Shown here: positions 30,911 through 44,100 of the stretch, in pieces
How positions within the stretch are numbered: position 1 is the first letter of the stretch
Layout: each line of letters opens with the position of its first letter
DNA from: Albula goreensis
Lineage: Eukaryota > Chordata > Actinopteri > Albuliformes > Albulidae
Assembly (NCBI GenBank): GCA_022829145.1
Contig: CM040743.1
Span: 24,030,646-24,094,645, forward strand
Length of the DNA: 64,000 bases
Direction: 5' to 3'
Program-made: the position numbers and the translations under genes
Notes under the pieces: generated by a model
What the model was told of the DNA's origin: nothing
Database searches by the model: none
What the model saw: the letters and a program-made list of their open reading frames with translations, nothing else

Positions 30911-30994
30911 ATAATTTTTCCCCTTCACTATGTAAAAAATTCACATACTCTATAATCTTTCCCTTTCACTATGTAAAAAATTCACATACTCTAT
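30911..30994. repeat. Two-copy 41-bp tandem duplication
   Basis: Two nearly identical units begin at 30911 and 30952, each ending in CACTATGTAAAAAATTCAC plus ATACTCTAT. It is a local tandem duplication just past the LINE fragment. Confidence 0.85.
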
Positions 30995-31369
30995 ACGACC
31001 AAGTAAAAGACATGTAAGTAGTATGATTATGATTCAATACTGAGAACACCAGCATGGTGTCACACATAAGACAGATTAGTGGGACTAGCTTTCCCATAGA
31101 ACAGGGTTAACAGGAACAATTTGGATGTCTCCACTGTTTTGCTCCTCATGGAATACTACACAATCTTAATAATCTCCATCTGGAATCGCATTGATGACGA
31201 CCCACTGATTCAGAATCCCTCCCACACAAATCACAACGAGCAAGTTTGTATTCCATATTTCATACATACTGCACCCCCAAAGAAAAACCTTCCTCCCAGC
31301 CCTGACACCCCCATCCCCCTCAAATGCCATGTAATATAAACCACGATGCTTTCAGTGTGTAGCTGCGAC

Positions 31370-31750
31370 CTGAATCTCAACCTCTGACTCTTCCTGGCTG
31401 GCGCGAGCTGTGTTTGCGTTTGGCTGCTGGGGCTGAGTGACCCCTGCGCTGACCCCGTCAAGCTCAGAGGGACACCGAGCTGTCAGTCAGCCGCGGCCAC
31501 AGGTGATGTTCTCTATGACCGCCCTGGGCGATTTTTTTTCTCCCTTTTTCCCCCTTTTTTTCAGAGGCCCCCCTCCCAACTAGAGCCTCTGTACCTGACA
31601 CAGATGGGGACCCAGCGAACGTGTAGGGAAATCGGGGCTTCGATGGCAGGAGCCTTGACCCCACGAACCCGTGACCCCAGCCCTGCCTGATTCCTCTCAC
31701 TCTAATGAGGATATTCACCTGATGGGGCTTATCAGTGTGCTTGCTGCTCA
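31370..31750. promoter_or_regulatory. GC-rich block, possible regulatory element
   Basis: A locally GC-rich stretch with several CpGs (GCCGCGGCCACAG near 31490, CACGAACCCGTG) in an AT-rich desert. It includes a donor-like CAG|GTGATG near 31501 and a long pyrimidine tract ending in TTTTTTTCAG near 31564. These splice-like signals do not enclose a convincing exon, so it is listed as a possible regulatory block. Confidence 0.2.
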
Positions 31751-33169
31751 TTTCATTGACAATCCCCTGTCCTCTGAGATTGTTGTATTCTCAAAATCAC
31801 AGCCCTGTTGTTTGTCACATCGTAGTCTTTCAATCGATCTACTTCTATCCATGTTGTAGGCAGGTATATGGGCTGTGCAAACTGGCTTGATGACAAAAAG
31901 AACATATCATGATAAATAATCTGTGTTTTATTTCTTTAAAACCCTGGTTTTGCCAAATATCGCACAGGAAAGATTCTGAAAGGAAAAGTTCATATATAGT
32001 AGTTTGCAATGTAGTTATGATGCCTTAAAGTTTTGAAGTAAACATGGCAACAATGTGGGGTAATATGCTGAATTTTAATTCAAGCAACCATATTCCGAGC
32101 ATCTATTAACACCTATATAAGTGTTTTGATATTGTTGAATTACAAACCTAGACCAAAAATGTTATCAACACTTGATACAAAATACAAAAATGTGTTGCAA
32201 TGCAGTCATTTTTTATTATTATTTTTTTTTTTTACCAATTTTTATACATCTTTTTAAACTTTAAACATTTTATCAAGAATTATAAATCAAAGAAAATGAA
32301 AACATCCACCACCCCACCACCTGGTCTGGTCTGTGCAGGCCATAGAGGTACTCTGGGAAACAGGCCGGACCTGTGCCCTCATTTATGTGCCTGGTGAAAG
32401 CATGTTAGGTTTGCCCTTTCTGCCTGTGTCTCTTGACTTATCATTTGGCTACATTATTAGAGCCCCCTACCCCCCAAAAAAAAACAAATACATGAAAGGA
32501 AATATAAAAAGAAAACAAAAACATAAAAGAAAATCTGAAACAATTTTGGAAGTTGTTTGACAGCAAATTCAGGACATCTGTCAGAGAATGGCCACTGACC
32601 TGGAGCTGCTTGTCATGTCCAATAAAACCCTTACCCTGAGTTGGAAGAACCTTTGTGGAAAAAAAAAATATATATGTACATCCTAGGCAGCTGGTGAGCT
32701 TGAAACAGGGGAGGAACAAACTTTACCTTAAAACCTATCATTATGTTCAACCTGTTCCCATTTATGCTCCTTGATTAACCATGAACCAAATTATTCACGG
32801 AGTAATCAACACCAGCTGATGTAAATAGTGTAAATGGTTACAAATTTCATTTTGTTATAGAATTATTGTTGTTTGCTAACTAGTGTTACGTTTGTTATGT
32901 CGATGGATGTTTTTTGACTCTACTTTTACATCTATATATATATATATATGCATACAATTCTGACATATAAGTCCACACTCCTGATAAAAAATGATTTCAT
33001 ATAATTCTAAATAAAAGTAAACTCATTAAAGAATACATGCTGAAGTAGACAAGACTAAATTGACATTTCAGTGTCAGTCAAAGTTTCCCCTAATCTCCTG
33101 CAAAGATTTTGTCTACCGCAATTTATTTCTTCCACATTTTCTCTCAATCCATCTTTGAACAGGAGTGAA

Positions 33170-33530
33170 ATAATTATGCAGTGATATGTTTCAACATAGC
33201 CCTTGCTCCATTGCCTAATCGCAATGGTTTCTCTTTTATAGCAAATTATTCCACCATTTTTTTTATGGTGGGCTAATAGAATGTCACTTGTGCACTGTGT
33301 TATCATCACAACAGCAGGAAATATAATGATCTGGAGTTGCCGGGCAACAGGCCTAATAATAAAAGTGTTGTGTTGGAGAGGCTCTTTCGAGAGGCTCCCA
33401 TTTTCAGCACGCCTCGCTAAGAGCTTTTGCACAATTACGGCCCTGTTCCAGCAGGCGACGGGCAGGCCACGGCCAACATGGAGGACGCGGTTTGCATTTG
33501 TGTTCATTTCCCCGTCACTTAACACGTGAG
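33170..33530. promoter_or_regulatory. Possible conserved noncoding block with RFX-type palindrome
   Basis: A low-repeat block next to a G-rich stretch. It contains GTTGCCGGGCAAC at 33336-33348, an inverted GTTGCC repeat with one-base spacer that fits an RFX X-box, followed by CCTAATAATAAAAG and CACAATTACGG homeodomain-like cores. Function is inferred only from motif content. Confidence 0.3.
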
Positions 33531-34339
33531 CAAATCAAAATCGGGGTTTTGGGGATTCCAGATGTGTGCTGGCAGTGGGTGCTCTTCCGGCCGCTCTTTG
33601 TTCTTGCGCCGAGGCGTCGGCGGTGGGTGACTGAGGAGCTTGGCAAGTGAAGGAGTGGAGTCGGGAGGGGGGGGGGGGGGGGGGTGGTGGGAGGGATGTG
33701 GTCCAGGGACAGAGGGAGGAGGCAGGGGGTGGGGAGGGTGTGTTCTGGTCCTTTCACCATGAGATCCAGGAGTGCGGGCCTCCTCTTCCCCCGGAGGACT
33801 AATCCTAAACGGGTCGTGGGGCAGCTGGGGGAGGGGCCTAATCCTGCTTATGTCAGTGTGCAGATTGCCTCTCAAAGAGGGGAGGGGGAAAACACACAAA
33901 GTAAAAGCAATCTCCCAAAAAGCCGTTCTCTCCCATGGGGCGGCATAATGACCTCCCTCTCAAAGCAAAACCACATCTGAAAAGGCTTTCATGTCTGTGC
34001 TGAGTCTTGTAAGGTTGGTATTGTTAGTTTTGTAAGATGCCAGTGCTGAGTCCAGACACACTGGGATTGAGATGGCTTTACCTTGCTTAGTGGGATTTAA
34101 AGACTGTTGTGTTTACCTAGTGGTAGTGCCTGATGCATTAGGGAAATGAAAATGAATAAACAAATGAAAGGATCAAAGTCACACAACTTTGATGGCAGTG
34201 TCTAGTCTGGAAAGCCAATTCAGAGGCGTAAGAGCCCATGTGACTCACGGAAATGTGCAGCAGTGCTGCCCAGTCACACCCAGAGTGATTCTGCTCAGCT
34301 CTGTCATCACCTCCTACACCAATGTCTGTGTATACACAT

Positions 34340-34620
34340 AAACACACACACACACACAAAACACACATACACATGCACAAACAATCACCAATACACATAA
34401 TACACATATATGACGCTCACACATCCACCAAGCCCAACACACACACACACAGATGTACTTTATACTCCTGAACATACACACGCACACACACACACAGAAA
34501 CACATACAGACATACTTTATACTCCTGAACACACACACACACAGTCAAACATACTGTATACTCCTGAACTTACACACATACACACACAAATACACAAACA
34601 CTCCCTCACGCACTTCACCA
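34340..34620. repeat. CA-rich microsatellite with a higher-order unit
   Basis: Interrupted (CA)n arrays contain three copies of an ACTTTATACTCCTGAAC unit, starting at 34457, 34514 and 34553 (the last reads ACTGTATACTCCTGAAC), separated by CA runs of differing length. This is a compound minisatellite rather than a simple dinucleotide run. Confidence 0.85.
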
Positions 34621-37600
34621 GCTGTGTCCTTGCTCTGCGGGTTTTGCTGTAATTGGAGAGATGAACGTCAGCCGACCGCAGCGCTGCTCACATCTGGTCC
34701 CAATTTCTGTAGCAGGCGAGCCTGAGAGAGCTGCTCGCACGCGGCAGAGTCTCCAGCAATGCTGCATAGCCAGTCTTACAATCAGGATCTAGAGGCACAG
34801 TGTCAGCACACTGTTACAATCTATACACATAATTCTATTACAACAGGGACAAAAGGCCTAACCAGTGTACATGTACGAGTATGTATGAGTACAGGCGTTC
34901 AAAACAGAGGTTCAAACTGAGCTCTGAAATATATATGTATATATTTTATACACATACATACATACATACATACACATATATACTATGTGTATACATGGTA
35001 TACATGTATATACATACACATCTATTTATCGTATATGAATGTCAATAAATAAATAGAACAGACACATTTGTCTTTGCAACTCTCAGTTTAGCTTACTGAA
35101 CAGAAAATCTCCCATAATGCATTTCTTTTTCTCACGTTAACAATGCAAAAATCATGAAGTGACACCAAGGAAGGTAATGCAGTGCACAAAAGAAAATGAT
35201 GAATCACTGTCTGCCTTGTGTGGAATTTAACACAATGTTGCTGTTGTCATTGCATTATAAATGGATGAAGATACACTGATCCACTGTTGAATGGTGCTTT
35301 GCAAAGTTGCAGCTAACTCCGTGGCAATTTTTAGAGTGGATATACAGATATCCAGTCCTTCTCTTATCTCTTCCCTGATTCACACTCACAAACTTTGAGA
35401 AACATACATAATTTGCAGAATGAGATCAAGGCTGCCTTGAAATGAATTTGTAGCATTTTTAATCATGTACAGGTTGTGGAAATATTGAAAAAAAAACATA
35501 TTTCACTTTTGGGTGAAGGTGGCCTCAAAGGATACTGGGGTATGTGGGGGGGGCAGTAATTGATGGCAGTGTGGTCCTTTTCCCTATGGTGCCGGAAGCA
35601 AAGGGTGGGGCCATGACCAGCCCAGCCCACCTTTCATCACGGTCCAATATCATACTTTACAACTCATATAACAAGTGAGAAATGGGTCCTATTGAGTTTC
35701 TGAAGATGATTCTTCAGTTCTCCTGGGCCTGTGGGAGGGGTGAGTGACTTTTAAGTGTATTATAGATTATGATTTTATACTTACTGTAAAAAAAACTTCC
35801 GATTTCCTCTTCCGTTGGTCTGAATGTCTACCATCCAGCAGCTTATGATTAAATCAGTGACACTTTCAGCAGCACCAGGCAATAGGAATGAAAAGTTTTC
35901 TCCCAAATTGCCGACGTTCAGTTTCTGTACATCGTCTGCCGTGCACCTGTGAATGTTCCTAAGTGGTAAATAACTGAGTAAATTCAAACAGTAGTGGCTT
36001 CAATGTTTACTGTACATTTTGACATTTCCATAGGTGAGCTACATTTACTCTCCCAATAATCTTATTTTACAGTACATGGTATACTTTTTTTTAAAGGCTG
36101 AATAATAGTGATGTAAAATATGTGACACATGATTATGTTTGCTGGTTGGCTAATTTAAAACCTTTTCCGATTCCTGATGAGTCTTATGTTTTGTGGAGTT
36201 CTGTGGTGAGCTAGCAATTTTATGACTCATGATGCTATCTGAGTTTATTAGGATTGCCCACACCAGCTGCGGTTTGTGTGAACACAGTATTCTGACAGCT
36301 GAAGCTGATCAAGAAAGACAAAATCTGAACCAGCCAAAAGAAAAATTTGCAGTAACAGACTATTTAACACTAGGGACTACACATGCTGGCCCAGCAAAGA
36401 AGTCCTGTCCTGGAAAATGAAAAAGCCTTCAGTTTGATAGGACAAGGATAGAATTTTCAATGAAACATGAAGAGAGCGTGTTTGATTCATTCTCCATATG
36501 CTGTCTTCATTGCAGTTCTCATGTAACTGTGCAAAAGTTATCCATACCGAATGTAAAAACACCCAAATCCCATTCTGGCCTGAAGATTTTATAATTCAGA
36601 TTCTTTATTTTTGTGTTATTCGACTCCTAGCAGCTCATCAATTCTATTTACCAGCTGTTGGTACCACTGTACTGCTGAAAACCCTGAAAACCAATATGAC
36701 CTCGCTGTATGCATTATATAAGGGGGCAGACTGCTGTTATGTATTCCCTCCAGTTAACAAGTCACAGGTTTGTGTTGTGCAGACAGTCAAAAAGTTATTA
36801 GTCTTAACAAACATACATGAGACCTTTTAGAATTCCAAAATTCCAAATGTAAACACACCTAAGAAATATACATATTTGCCACGAGACACAAAATAGCTGA
36901 GAAAACTCACAGACATTTTGAGAAAATTGACAAAAAAGATCAGCAGGTTTGCAATTATATATCGGGACCATAACCTAAACCCTCGAATCACTCGTCATAT
37001 TAGATTTCACAGCTGAATTCCAGTCATCAGGAACAAATGAGCTGAAAAGTGAATGTAAATGCGAACTACACTGGGCATCAAGTACCTCGTTCATTTGTGG
37101 ACATAAAAGTGGCTTAAACGCAATGAGCAGCACATAACTGATGTTGCTCTCGCATTATTTCTTGGTATAATTTCACTTCGGTTATCTCCCCAGTGGTTTA
37201 AAGGGTCCGATGATCGATTTCCTATAGGCCCCTTCATTCGCTGGCATTTCATCTGCAATATAATACAGTTTATCTGATGAAGGATGGTGATTCTTCAGCG
37301 GTTTAATTGGTCTAACCATCAGTTAGATTCATACCCTCTCTTTCTTCCAGGTATCGTATTCTGTACCACATCTCTTATCTGATGAGGGTCTGATAGCACA
37401 AAATTTAAGAGTGGTGCAGTAGTGCAGCCAATGGAAATTCTCTGAATTCATAATGCTTGTTTCAGCAGGTGAGGTATTCTGCAAGAATGTCAGGTTGGCT
37501 GGGAATTCTTTCTTCAACAAATCAAATTTAATATTTCAGTGTTTATTGATTTACTTCAAAATGGCTTTTTTCATCATTTATGATTACGTTTACACTGATA

Positions 37601-38779
37601 TTACAAAATGACTGTGAATGCCTGGAATTTGCTGTTGTATCAAATAAAATATGATATCTGGATGTGTTCATCAATAATTCAAACTCTATTTCAAGTCATG
37701 AATAAAGTTATCAGGCCTAGGACAAGGATATAAGCATTTTTTGATGGATCATTGAGTACACAAACCCACAAGCTTAAAACATGAATGATAAAGCATAATT
37801 TCAACCATTGATTTAATCAACAATTTATACATCACCATTTTAAGTTTCTTTGATGCAACCTAAGAAGGGCATGCCTAATGTACTAGTAGCTGTAAACTTT
37901 ATAATAGTCTTCCATAATGTGCAAGAAAATTGGCCTTTAATTTCTTTTAGGTTGAGATATTTTTCTTAAAACAGAGTTTCTGCAGACATTAGGGTGGAGC
38001 AGGTTCTTCAGATTATGACAAGGCCAACCTATTAAAGACCTTTCATAGAACAATCAAAAACCCCAAATATTGGCCAGATCTTGTGTAGGGCATTTCTGTA
38101 TTTAATCTATAATAGCCAAGTTCATGGGTACTTTGATTATATGAACATTTTGGATGCCCAAAAGTCATGCTCTGTCAATGATAATCTGATATTTTGAGTG
38201 ATCTGATATTTTTCATCAGTTACCATATACTCCACAATGTTTCTTCAGTTTTATTTTGCACAGAGATAATTTCACATCCAAATATGTTCAAACCCTCCTC
38301 CTCGTCTCACAGGAAATGAAATCACAAAGATCAGGAGCTTCTGATCTTTACCAAGTCATACAGGAAAGAAGACCTTAGCAAAATGTGGCAGTGGTAGCTC
38401 CTGTGAAGTGATGCCACATTACATTGCCTTTTTCTGTTAAGCACTTCCCACTGGCTAAGCAAAGCGTTATATCAGTATATGCCCTTGAAATGTGTAGCCT
38501 TTTAATAACGTTCTGTCTCCACAGCTCAAAAACTTTAAGCATTCAACATGTGAGCTGGAACATTGCTCTTACAAGAACAATATAGTGTCTATTCAAAGCA
38601 GAAATTCAAAACTGAAGTCTGAAAGAGCTAGCATTCTTCAACCCTTCCACACTATAATACTGCATGCTGAATGGTTCATGCTATATCTCCCACCCACCAA
38701 CTCCCTTGAAAATAATTTATAAAATGTCATGGCAACTTATTCTGTGCGTACTTGCTAATTTTGCCTGTCCACTGGGATC

Positions 38780-39240
38780 ACTCATGCAGATCGATCATTG
38801 AGGCCTTGGCGCAGTTGCTAAACACTCTGAAAATGCATTTTCTCTGTTTGTCTTCCTTAATTGCAAAGACTATTGCACTTTCCTCTGTGAACGTGCTCAT
38901 CCATTTAAAATCATAATGAGGGGCGGATGTGTCAGAATGGCAGGATGTGCAGAGATAGGTACGAGGGGAGATGGGGAAAGTGTTTGATGCTGGGGCCTTC
39001 TTCATGATTACCTTCCCAGTGCATTTTGGGTAACACAGGTAGTTTTAATGAGCATCTCAATTTGCTCCGCCAGCCCATTTCTATTACATATTTCCCTGTC
39101 TCCAATGTCCGCCCATAAATATGTATGGAGGGGCACTCTGCTGTAGACGGGACACGAGACGGGGAGCTAAATAATGAGGGCCAGAGGGACAGCCTAGCAG
39201 TCCCCAGAGTGGAGCACCTTGTGGAGCCTAAATGTTAAAT
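38780..39240. promoter_or_regulatory. Possible conserved noncoding block
   Basis: A low-repeat stretch with GTAGTTTTAATGAGCATC, a CCATAAATATG CArG-like word and GGGAGCTAAATAATGAGGG. The texture resembles vertebrate developmental CNEs. No alignment was made. Confidence 0.2.
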
Positions 39241-40778
39241 TATGCCCAGCCTTTGTTGTGAAGTTCAGTGAGTGGTATCTATTCAGTGAATGGGAAATAA
39301 GTCACCAACACTGAATTGGATCAGATTCCCATTGACAGAGCCAATCAGTGGTAGATGGCACCCTAGGTAGGAGTGGACAGAGTTTGGTTGCAGGGCCTCA
39401 AGCTGAACCTTCGTGCTGGGAGTGACAAAGGAAGTAGAGTAAAATGTAGTAACTGTGTAACTCAAAACAGGCAACCCTACAAGTTTTGCTGCCATGGTTG
39501 TACATCAATTAAGGGCAAATCCTCTGTGAGCCATATTCTCACTGTACTGTAATATATGATACTGAATACTGCTGGAAATGTGAGCTAACAGTCATGGGCA
39601 AAACATTAGCCTTGGCGGTTGCAGAGAGTGATATTTACTGTGTGAGTGAATTTTTTTTTTTTTGGTTATGTACTTATTGCAGATGGGGAAGTGGGCGGGG
39701 GGGGGGGGGGTGGTTCCTTCTGTTTTCTGTGAAATCAGCAGCTGTCAATGCTCAATGATACTGAGTCCCAGACGGTTTCAATGTTGACGCCAATTTTAAG
39801 GATTATAGTTATGCTGAACATAGGTCAAACGGACAAAAATTCAGAAGTCCTGTCTATAAACCATAGATATGTTTATTTTTCCCAACATTTGGCAGTGATT
39901 TTAAAATTAAAAGATTACAAGATTAAAATCAATACATTTTTACACACATATATACAGTATTTGTGCTGTTGTTTTAGCTTAGGTTGAATTCTCATTAGCT
40001 TGAGGGTGTATATTATTTTTGTGTATCCAGACACCTATGAAGAAGTTCTAGCCAAGAGGCTAAATCAGCAGTCCTAATGAATAATTTGGCTTTGTTATGT
40101 GCTCAGTTCAATAGACATCTTGGTTCTAAACTTGGTTGGAAATAGTAGCATAACATTCACACTAATTATTGTTAGCAACTTGCTACATTTTTGCCCCAGC
40201 CCTTCAAAAAAAAAAAAAAAATAAAGTAAATCTGTTTCATCTGTTTCAAGTTTCTTAGTTATAGGTAGTGCTATGGTTAGACTTAGGGCTATGGTGTAGT
40301 ATTTTTATGTTCTGAAGTACTTTTACATGGGACTTTATTCTTGGATTGTTGCCACACAAACTTTTCACAACAAAACTAGTAAGATAAGTATTTTTTAATT
40401 TGGTATCTATCTTTTCCACATATTCATTTCCACTGGAAAGATGTATAAAAGTAATGTTTTTAATTTTGGAAATAAGAAGAATGCAAGAAGAATAATTAGG
40501 TGTGCAGTTTCAGAATGTGAAAATATTTTGTACGGAGATATTACATTTAAAGAAAGGAACTCCCTTCAGCTTCACCACAGGTTGTACTTCGACCTCCGCG
40601 TCATACATTATTTTGTATGAGGCATACCTTTGCCATTCACTATCCCTTGCATAATGTCACAAGCTGAGTAATGTAAGCTGAGAGAGTCATTTTGTTTGAA
40701 GTGTTCTCTGTTTTCAGTGTTACATAATATCTACAGTGCATTTCAGAATCAATAGTGTTATATATGTCGGCCATTATA

Positions 40779-40960
40779 TACAGGGCTCAGACAAAATAAT
40801 GGCAACACAATCAAATATGAATATTTATTAACTAATAATGAGTTGGTCCGTCCTTTTCCCAGCATCTGTCCTTCAATGAATGCTGTTGTAAATTGTAAAA
40901 CAGTTAAAACTGTTTCTACATGGCGGATCATTTGATCAACATTCTTTCAAAAGGAGAGCC
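40779..40960 (-). mobile_element. Tc1/mariner-like transposon end, relic
   Basis: The plus strand reads CAGGGCTCAGACAAAATAAT, then GGCAACAC, and further on AGTTGGTCCGTCC. These strings resemble the terminus and last transposase codons of a Tc1/mariner-type family common in fish genomes (consensus recalled as TTCAGACAAAATAATGGAAA and AGTTGGTCCGCC). The other end was not found, so this is a truncated copy. It abuts a SINE fragment on its right. Confidence 0.45.
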
Positions 40961-40974
40961 TCCAGTTCCATCTA

Positions 40975-41120
40975 TATAGAATATAGATTCTCCAATTGAG
41001 AGGGACTTACATAGCCTGCATAATATACATATACTGTATTTATTGAGCACCATATTCACTGAGGCGGTTCATGTGTCATGCTCAAGGGTACAACAGCAAG
41101 GCTGACATTTGTACCGTACA
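40975..41120 (-). repeat. tRNA-derived SINE fragment, minus strand
   Basis: The reverse complement reads TTGCTGTTGTACCCTTGAGC, then GAACCGCCTCAGTGAATAT, then CTATGTAAGTCCCTCTC. These match, in order, the TGTACCCTTGAGCAAGG, GAATTGCCTCAGTAAATAT and TGTAAGTCGCTCTGG blocks of widespread fish tRNA-derived SINEs. The tRNA-like head is not clearly preserved. It appears to be the same broad family as the fragment at 28055. Confidence 0.6.
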
Positions 41121-41139
41121 GGTCCAGGGATGCCACCAT

Positions 41140-44100
41140 AACAGGGCGGATATCCTCACCTGCACCTGTTCTGGGGAGGGGGAGAGAGGGAGAGAGTGCA
41201 AGAGAGGGAAACAGAGGTACTTGGTGGGGGATGAATAATGCAGTGCAGCATTTTGTATATTGAAGATTACAGGACCTCTCATGAACTCCGCAGTCTCCGG
41301 TGTGCAATATTAAAAGCAAGGGATTGCTCCTGCCCAGACCTGCCCAACAGTACTTTTTTATTCAGAATGACAGGGGTGATTTGAAAAGCAGTGAGTGGAG
41401 TAAATTAATTTTTGCTATGTTTAAGAATCGCTCAATGTGGAAATAAAAATTCTTGTTTTTTCCACTGCCTTTTCTTCCTGGAAAGAGTTTGAATGGACAT
41501 GTCTATTTCACCACGTTTAATCAATTTGTATCATAAATTTCTATGTATGTCTACCTTTATTATTTTCTGAATTTGGAATTTACAAGCCGTATTGTATTTG
41601 TGGGGTTGTGCCATTGCGGGAGAACTCAAGCATCAATGCAGGAGAGCTCAAGCCAGAGAACTTGCTGACAGCTGCTAGTTCTTTTCATTCGACTGCAGTC
41701 CAGGAGCTGAGTTACACAGCCATTGCACCAGTGGATATATGTGACATGCAGCCTGCAGGTGCACCTTCAACCAAATGAGTCGCTGTTGTGCAATGAATCG
41801 AGTGGTGTGGTTGATTCGTCTCCTGGCGCGGTCCAGATTCAAACACACATATATATCAATGACTATAATTTGACCACTTGCAGGGGCCATCATTAATACA
41901 GCGGCAAAGGGTGCAAAAGCCATGACACCTCAGGCTCAGTGGAGTTCACCACTACTAAGTGGTGAAAAAGTACAGTTTCACTTTTAATTACAATGCCAAA
42001 TTAGGTAACACTGTTTTTTATTGATGAAGGTGAGGCCTTTTACATGAATTCATGTTATACTGATCTCTCTGAAACTGCTGTATTTGTCCGTAGCATCATC
42101 TGCGGACAGTTGAAAAGCCAGTCTGGTTGAGATTTTAAGAGCTGGGTGTGAGATTGGACCTCAGTTCATTCATACCATGCCGCATATATAATGTATGACA
42201 TTTGAGGTTTCTAATCAGACTATCTAGATGTATTCCTGCTCTTTGTAAGTAAATGGGGGTTAGTAGTAACAATAAAGACATGCCCAATTCCACGCACTTG
42301 GGCCAAGGATAGCATAATGCCAGTCCTGACTGCTTGCAAATCTGGTTGGACAGCCAGTGAAGCGTAAGGGCTCATTTACATAGGAATGCAGATATGACCA
42401 TTAGTAACATTTTCTACCATGAAGATGTTTCACTGGGTGACTGTAGCAAGGGGCCAGTTTGATAAGGCCTGTGCATGCACAAAATTATAAAGGAGAGAAT
42501 GCATTTTGATTACAGTATATGCTATTTTGCTGAAAGAGGGAGGAGACTTTGCAGATCTTTTCACATACTACCTGGCGTGAGATGACATGGCATGAGATGC
42601 TTCATTCCAAATCTAGATCTTTCTGTTTATAAAACAAGAACATAAATAAGTCCTAGGTCCAAATTTAGAAATACCACCATTTTTTTATTCCACCTATGCA
42701 ATAAACTAGCTGACTATAATTAACACAATTGATCAGATATGGGAGCTGATCTGAGCCTGGGTGGAGCAAATACGTTGTAGTAATTATACTTTCTGAAGTA
42801 GGGTCTTTCCACCTCTGCCAAATCTCTGTAGCGGCAAATGGGTCAGGTACTCAAGATGGCTTGACATTATAAATCCATAGAGAAGTGTCTTAAGAGGACA
42901 TGTAAAATCACAGCACATTATCTCAAAAATGGAAATCAAATTGCAAAAAGGAGAGGCATTGATCCTTTTTGCCTGCACCACTGACAGAGCACCTGAAAGA
43001 TCTCATCTCTCAAGATATGATACAGGACCTTTGCGATTCGCGTTCCTCTTCACGGCACTGTTGAAATATTAACAGTGGATGAATAATCTCTCCATCTAAA
43101 ATGTAAAATCATTTTCATGTCTTTTCTGTTCTCTCTCTCTCTTCCTCTGACCTGTCACACAGGATCACAGCAGGTACTCTGACTGGATAGTATCTAAAAG
43201 CATGCTCTCTGTCTCAACATGAAACGGCTCATTTTTACCATGGGCACTCACTCTGTTGTACCACGGCAGATAGATTGAGTGCTTTCAAACCTCCAACCTG
43301 GAGGACGAGAGTTAAAAATATTTTTCCATTTCCCCCCCAATCTGATTCATAAGACATGTATTAAATATTGATAGCTGTTGGCAATATTTTTTTCAATGGT
43401 TTTTTATCTGTAAACCCATAATTTCCAAATATAGCCTTCACTTCACCTTCACCTCAGTTCACATGACATAGTTCCAAACATTACCCAAGCATATAAAATG
43501 AAAGGATTGGATTTCCATTCTTATTATTTACTTTGATTGTGACTTAAAATTTATGATTGCGATCACTGTATTGATGATCTGGGTATAACACACATATGCA
43601 TGCATGCACATATGCACAAACATTTTATATAGTTACACAGTTACCTCCAATTTTTCAGAAAGCTCATAGGTTATGGTGGAAATTGCCCTGCAAGATATTG
43701 CTGAATAGACTGTGTAGTGTGAAGCTACAAAATGAGACATATGCAGTATAGCTAAAGAGGAGCTTTTCACACACCTCTCACTAAAACCCACGGAGACAAA
43801 ACACTTGCCAAGCTGCACTGTGCATTTCTCTCCCTCTTTCCTACTCCCACTATCTCTCCCCCCCTCCACTCCATCAGTCCCACCTTCCCCTCACACCCTC
43901 GGTGTCTCTCTCATTTCTCTCTGTCTTCCATCCATTCTCTCCCTTCCCCCTCCAGTTCACCTCTGTCTCACCAAGGCTCCATCGAAGTCAGTGATTAACT
44001 GCTTATTTAAGAACCAGGCTTAAGCGAACAATGATATGAGCTATTAGGCGCGTTACGGTCAGAATCTGCTCATTTCTCATTTACAATAGAGATTAGAAAA

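Larger units (their letters stand above)
31000..40770. other. Intergenic, 9.8 kb, simple repeats and possible regulatory blocks
   Basis: No gene is recognised. Contents include a TA run (32934-32949), an 18-base G run at 33667-33684 on the plus strand within a G-rich area, CA-rich repeats (34340-34620), a TA/CATA-rich patch (34925-35030), a second G run (39697-39710) and an A run (40206-40221). The 156-codon open frame at 33055-33525 on the minus strand has no recognisable domain. Confidence 0.55.

Noticed and set aside
33055-33525. 156-codon minus-strand open frame
   Set aside because: No recognisable domain, and it overlaps a noncoding block with palindromic motifs. The length is possible by chance in a 64-kb window.
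34300-34620. Possible CRISPR-like array of spaced repeats
   Set aside because: Irregular spacing, CA-rich spacers and eukaryotic context; it is a compound satellite.
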